DNA of 64,000 nt. Source: Ostreococcus mediterraneus. Its lineage: Eukaryota > Chlorophyta > Mamiellophyceae > Mamiellales > Bathycoccaceae. This document shows positions 61,031-64,000 of the stretch, piece by piece. A model generated the notes under the pieces. The model was not told the DNA's origin and made no database searches. It saw only the letters and a program-made list of their open reading frames with translations. The first letter of the stretch is position 1, and each line of letters starts with the position of its first letter. The DNA is taken from positions 248,001 through 312,000 of the forward strand of contig WMKK01000022.1 of assembly GCA_012295225.1 (NCBI GenBank). The letters are read 5' to 3'. A program made the position numbers and the translations under genes.

Positions 61031-61241
61031 CGCCGCTGCGCTCGGCGACGACGACGACGACGCCTTGCCGTGTGCGTACCGCCTAGAATTATTATTACGA
61101 CTACTGTCGTCGTACGTACATCAAGTCGTCAGTCAAAGCTCACGGCTGTGGTGTATTATCCACTCGCACCGCACGCGCGAATGCTGCGCGAATACACGCG
61201 AGTCGCGCTCGAGTCACGCACTTAAACATGTTCGCGCGCTC

Positions 61242-61455
<214 letters not shown>

Positions 61456-61511
61456 ACTCGTTCATACTGTACCATACCAGGTACGGTTCCGGCCTAATTG
61501 TGCTACGGGCC

Positions 61512-61928
61512 CTGTCTTGGCGGAATCAGCATACTAGGGGCGTGCATCCTGCATATGCAGGCCGGGCCTGCATACGCGTGCATACCATACTTAACACATA
61601 ATACGCTTATGTAATATACCGTTTGAGTACTACATACCGTGCATATGGTGTTCCATACGAGTGTTTTGCGCACCGATCGTGTAAACATGCGCCGGGTAAA
61701 CCCTTATTTCTGAACCCTAGTTACCCCTCGTCGCGTACCTTAAAATGACCAGTCATTTCGTCCTGTATTTACGTAATTTATTAGAGTATCATTGTATTTC
61801 TAAAAATCATGCCCCACATAAAAGTCGTTTTTCTATGGCCGTATGCACGTGTGGGGGGCGTGCATCCTGCATATGCACGTGCATATGCATATGCATACCA
61901 TTTGTGCATATGCATACCGCCAACACAG
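61512..61928. mobile_element. hAT-derived MITE, copy 3 (417 bp)
   Basis: Same ends and sequence as 59022-59438. The right end directly meets the 3' side of the copia element. Confidence 0.88.
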
Positions 61929-64000
61929 CAAGATGAACTTCATACTAGTTCTCATTAGCCTTGACTAGTGCTGTTGCTTCTGAAAGGTTGGATTTCATTT
62001 TGTTCGACCGATTTAAGGTAGTGTTCATACGTGTTCAACTTATCTCCACGAACCATACCTTCTTTCATTCTCGCATCAATGTATCCTTGAATGTCTCCTG
62101 AGAAAATCTGCTCACAGAGAATATTGAAATGATTCGAGAGTCCCTCTCGCTTAACTTTGCACAGAGGTAGAATTTTCGTCAACAAGTCTGCCACGTTGTC
62201 ACCTGAAGCTATATTGAAAGGTTGAATGTATCCTTCGCGATGTGCATAATGTTGGAGCCAGGCGTATCTGATCTCCATGTGTTTGTTTGACTTAGACGAC
62301 ATCGTTTCCATCATCTGTTTGATGGTGGTCGTGTTGTCACAAAACAGTGGCACTCTAACGATATGGATTCCTATTTCCTTCAACAACAATGTCTGGAACA
62401 ATAGGTCCTTAGCCGCTTCATACATGGCAATAAACTCCGCTTGAGCAGAACTGGTCGCTGGAATATTTTGGAGCTTACTCTTCCAGTTTGTGGTTCCACA
62501 GGAATATGATATATATCCTGAAGTTGATTTCCTACCACACCTATCACTCGGGTCTTTCGACATGCGCTGCCCCGCCCAATCTGAGTCGCTGAATCCATAC
62601 AACCTCACCACACCCTTGCACTTTGAGCCATCATATGTCAACTCTTTTGCTGAGTGTCTCTTGAGGTATCCAACTATTCTAGTCAATTGCTTGAACTGCT
62701 TCTTGGTTGGTTGACTCGCTACTCGACCCGCTAAGCTACACGCTACTGCAAGGTCAGGCCTGGAGGCTATGTTGAACCAATTGAGTGATCCCAAAATACT
62801 CTGGAATAGCTCTTTTTCACTATGATTGCATGCTTCACCCCCTTCGCCTAGTACAAACGTGTCTGACGGCAGCAACGGACTATCACAAGGATTCACATCT
62901 TGTACCGCACACTTCGCTAGGAACTGGGATATCGCATAATGTTGACTAAGGACATAAATGTGCTTGCTTTTACGTGTGATCTCTATGCCGTTGTACACTT
63001 TAATCTGTTCAAATTGAGATACCTTGTACACTTTTGAGAATCTTACGTGGAATTGTTTCACCATTGTCTCTTCTTCGGCTATGATCATCAAATCATCAAC
63101 AAGCACTGAAATCAACAACTCAGGCGCTCCAGACTTTGTCCTTTGAATGAAAAGGCATGAGTCCTTTGACGCCTGTGTCAATCCCATCTGTCTCAATGTC
63201 TTTGTAACGTGCAGGTACCAACACCTGCCAGCCTGCTTAGTACCATACAACGGTCTTCGCAGCCTGTATACCTTCCCTTTTGGAAGTGGATGCGTTGCTG
63301 GCGCCCGGATAAATATTTCCTCATGCAGTTCACCTTGCGTGTACGCTTGAGATACATCTATGGTGTATACCACCCATCCGAGGATCGCAGCTAAATTAAT
63401 CAGCAGTCTGAAGGTCGTGAGCGTCGTGACTGCACTGAATGTATCATGGTAGTCCTTTAACCACACTTGGGTGAATCCCTGCACTACAAGCCTGGATTTC
63501 AATGTCCCATCTGGTTTCACTTTATCTACCCACTTCGTGCCGCATATATTGGCTCCTGACTTCATATCAACTGCTTCCAACGTTTGTTCTAGCAGCCCAT
63601 TGAACTCCTTCTCTCGGGATGGTGTGAAATCGACTGTCGACTCATCAACTACCTTCCCGTAGTCCTCCATGTGCGCCACAGCGGTGGCATAAACAACATG
63701 TGCTACGGGTGTAGATTCTCCTCGAATATCGAAAGGTATCAGTGGGTCATCGACCTCATACTTGGCAACTAGAAACATGTGGTGTAGCCGGAGATCTTGC
63801 TCCGATACTCGACCACTCTTACTGAAGTGATTGATGAGCTCTTCGACACCTTCTGCTGGCTGATCAGTTCCAGCAGTTGGATCGTTTCCTTCATCAATGC
63901 CTCCTTCCTTCGTTTCGGAGTCAATGGCATACCCAGTAGGCGCCCAACCTGAATTTTGGAATGATTCTGCGTGCTCACGCCATCTAGGAGGCACTACATT
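61929..64000 (-). mobile_element. Ty1/copia retrotransposon, 3' part, continues beyond window
   Basis: Minus strand. The visible part of pol encodes a copia-type reverse transcriptase (W-V-D-K-V-K-P-D-G-T-L-K-S-R-L-V-V-Q-G-F, then V-L-V-D-D-L-M-I) and a copia RNase H (D-W-A-G-Q, S-T-S-G-Y-I-S-Y, S-S-A-Q-A-E-F-I-A-M, C-D-N-T-T-T-I, N-V-A-D-L-L-T-K). No LTR is seen between the end of pol and the MITE about 25 bp away, so the element is incomplete on that side. The upstream part lies outside the window. Age cannot be judged without LTRs. Confidence 0.85.

Noticed and set aside
61929-61955. Copia 3' LTR
   Set aside because: Only about 25 bases separate the end of pol from the MITE and they show no terminal or repeated sequence.

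Overview
The window is nuclear DNA of a small eukaryote. The mix of genes (type II membrane glycosyltransferases of families GT8 and GT34-like, DUF3431-like proteins, a plant-type UDP-glucuronate 4-epimerase, a UDP-sugar dehydrogenase relic), the short genes and a 49-bp candidate intron fit a picoplanktonic green alga of the Mamiellales (Ostreococcus/Micromonas/Bathycoccus type). The density of transposons and broken sugar-modifying genes recalls the small outlier chromosome known in that group. The genus is an inference; no rRNA or organelle marker is present.

Layout. 1-2.98 kb: 5'-partial DUF3431-like gene, an 0.8-kb dispersed repeat, a membrane protein gene and a small zinc-finger gene. 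3.9-5.4 kb: a 190-bp satellite with a three-unit higher-order period. 5.6-8.2 kb: relics of a UDP-sugar dehydrogenase, a second DUF3431-like copy and a GT8 glycosyltransferase, joined at the ends of a hAT-derived MITE. 8.2-24 kb: nested insertions that separate parts of the GT8 gene: a 5.8-kb hAT element (8-bp target duplication) carrying two further insertions, and a two-gene element (A) carrying a foldback element (F2) and a second two-gene element (B). 24.9-28.3 kb: intact DUF3431-like gene, second copy of the 0.8-kb repeat, second zinc-finger gene. 28.75-34.2 kb: foldback F3 and two-gene element C, nearly identical to B. 34.5-42 kb: membrane-anchored propeller-like protein, a GT34-like gene with an in-frame TGA, a spliced unknown gene, foldback F4, an unknown gene and a SAP-domain gene. 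42.4-43 kb: a Tourist-like MITE. 43.5-51.5 kb: a Ty3/gypsy element with identical LTRs and an unusual cytosine-methyltransferase-like 3' domain. 51.6-56.8 kb: a second hAT copy between foldbacks F5 and F6. 57-61.9 kb: truncated GT8 gene, truncated and full copies of the UDP-glucuronate 4-epimerase in a segmental duplication ending at MITE termini. 61.9-64 kb: 3' part of a Ty1/copia element.

The most notable system is the two-gene DNA transposon family (A, B, C). Each element has convergent genes overlapping at their 3' ends: a DDE transposase resembling DDE_Tnp_4/ISL2EU proteins, and a FEN1/XPG-type nuclease with a C-terminal SWIM zinc finger. In ISL2EU elements the partner gene usually encodes a YqaJ-type exonuclease, so a flap-nuclease partner would be a substitution. 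B and C have 191-bp terminal inverted repeats and TA target duplications. Six foldback elements of about 930 bp share their outer TIR sequence and look like their non-autonomous passengers.
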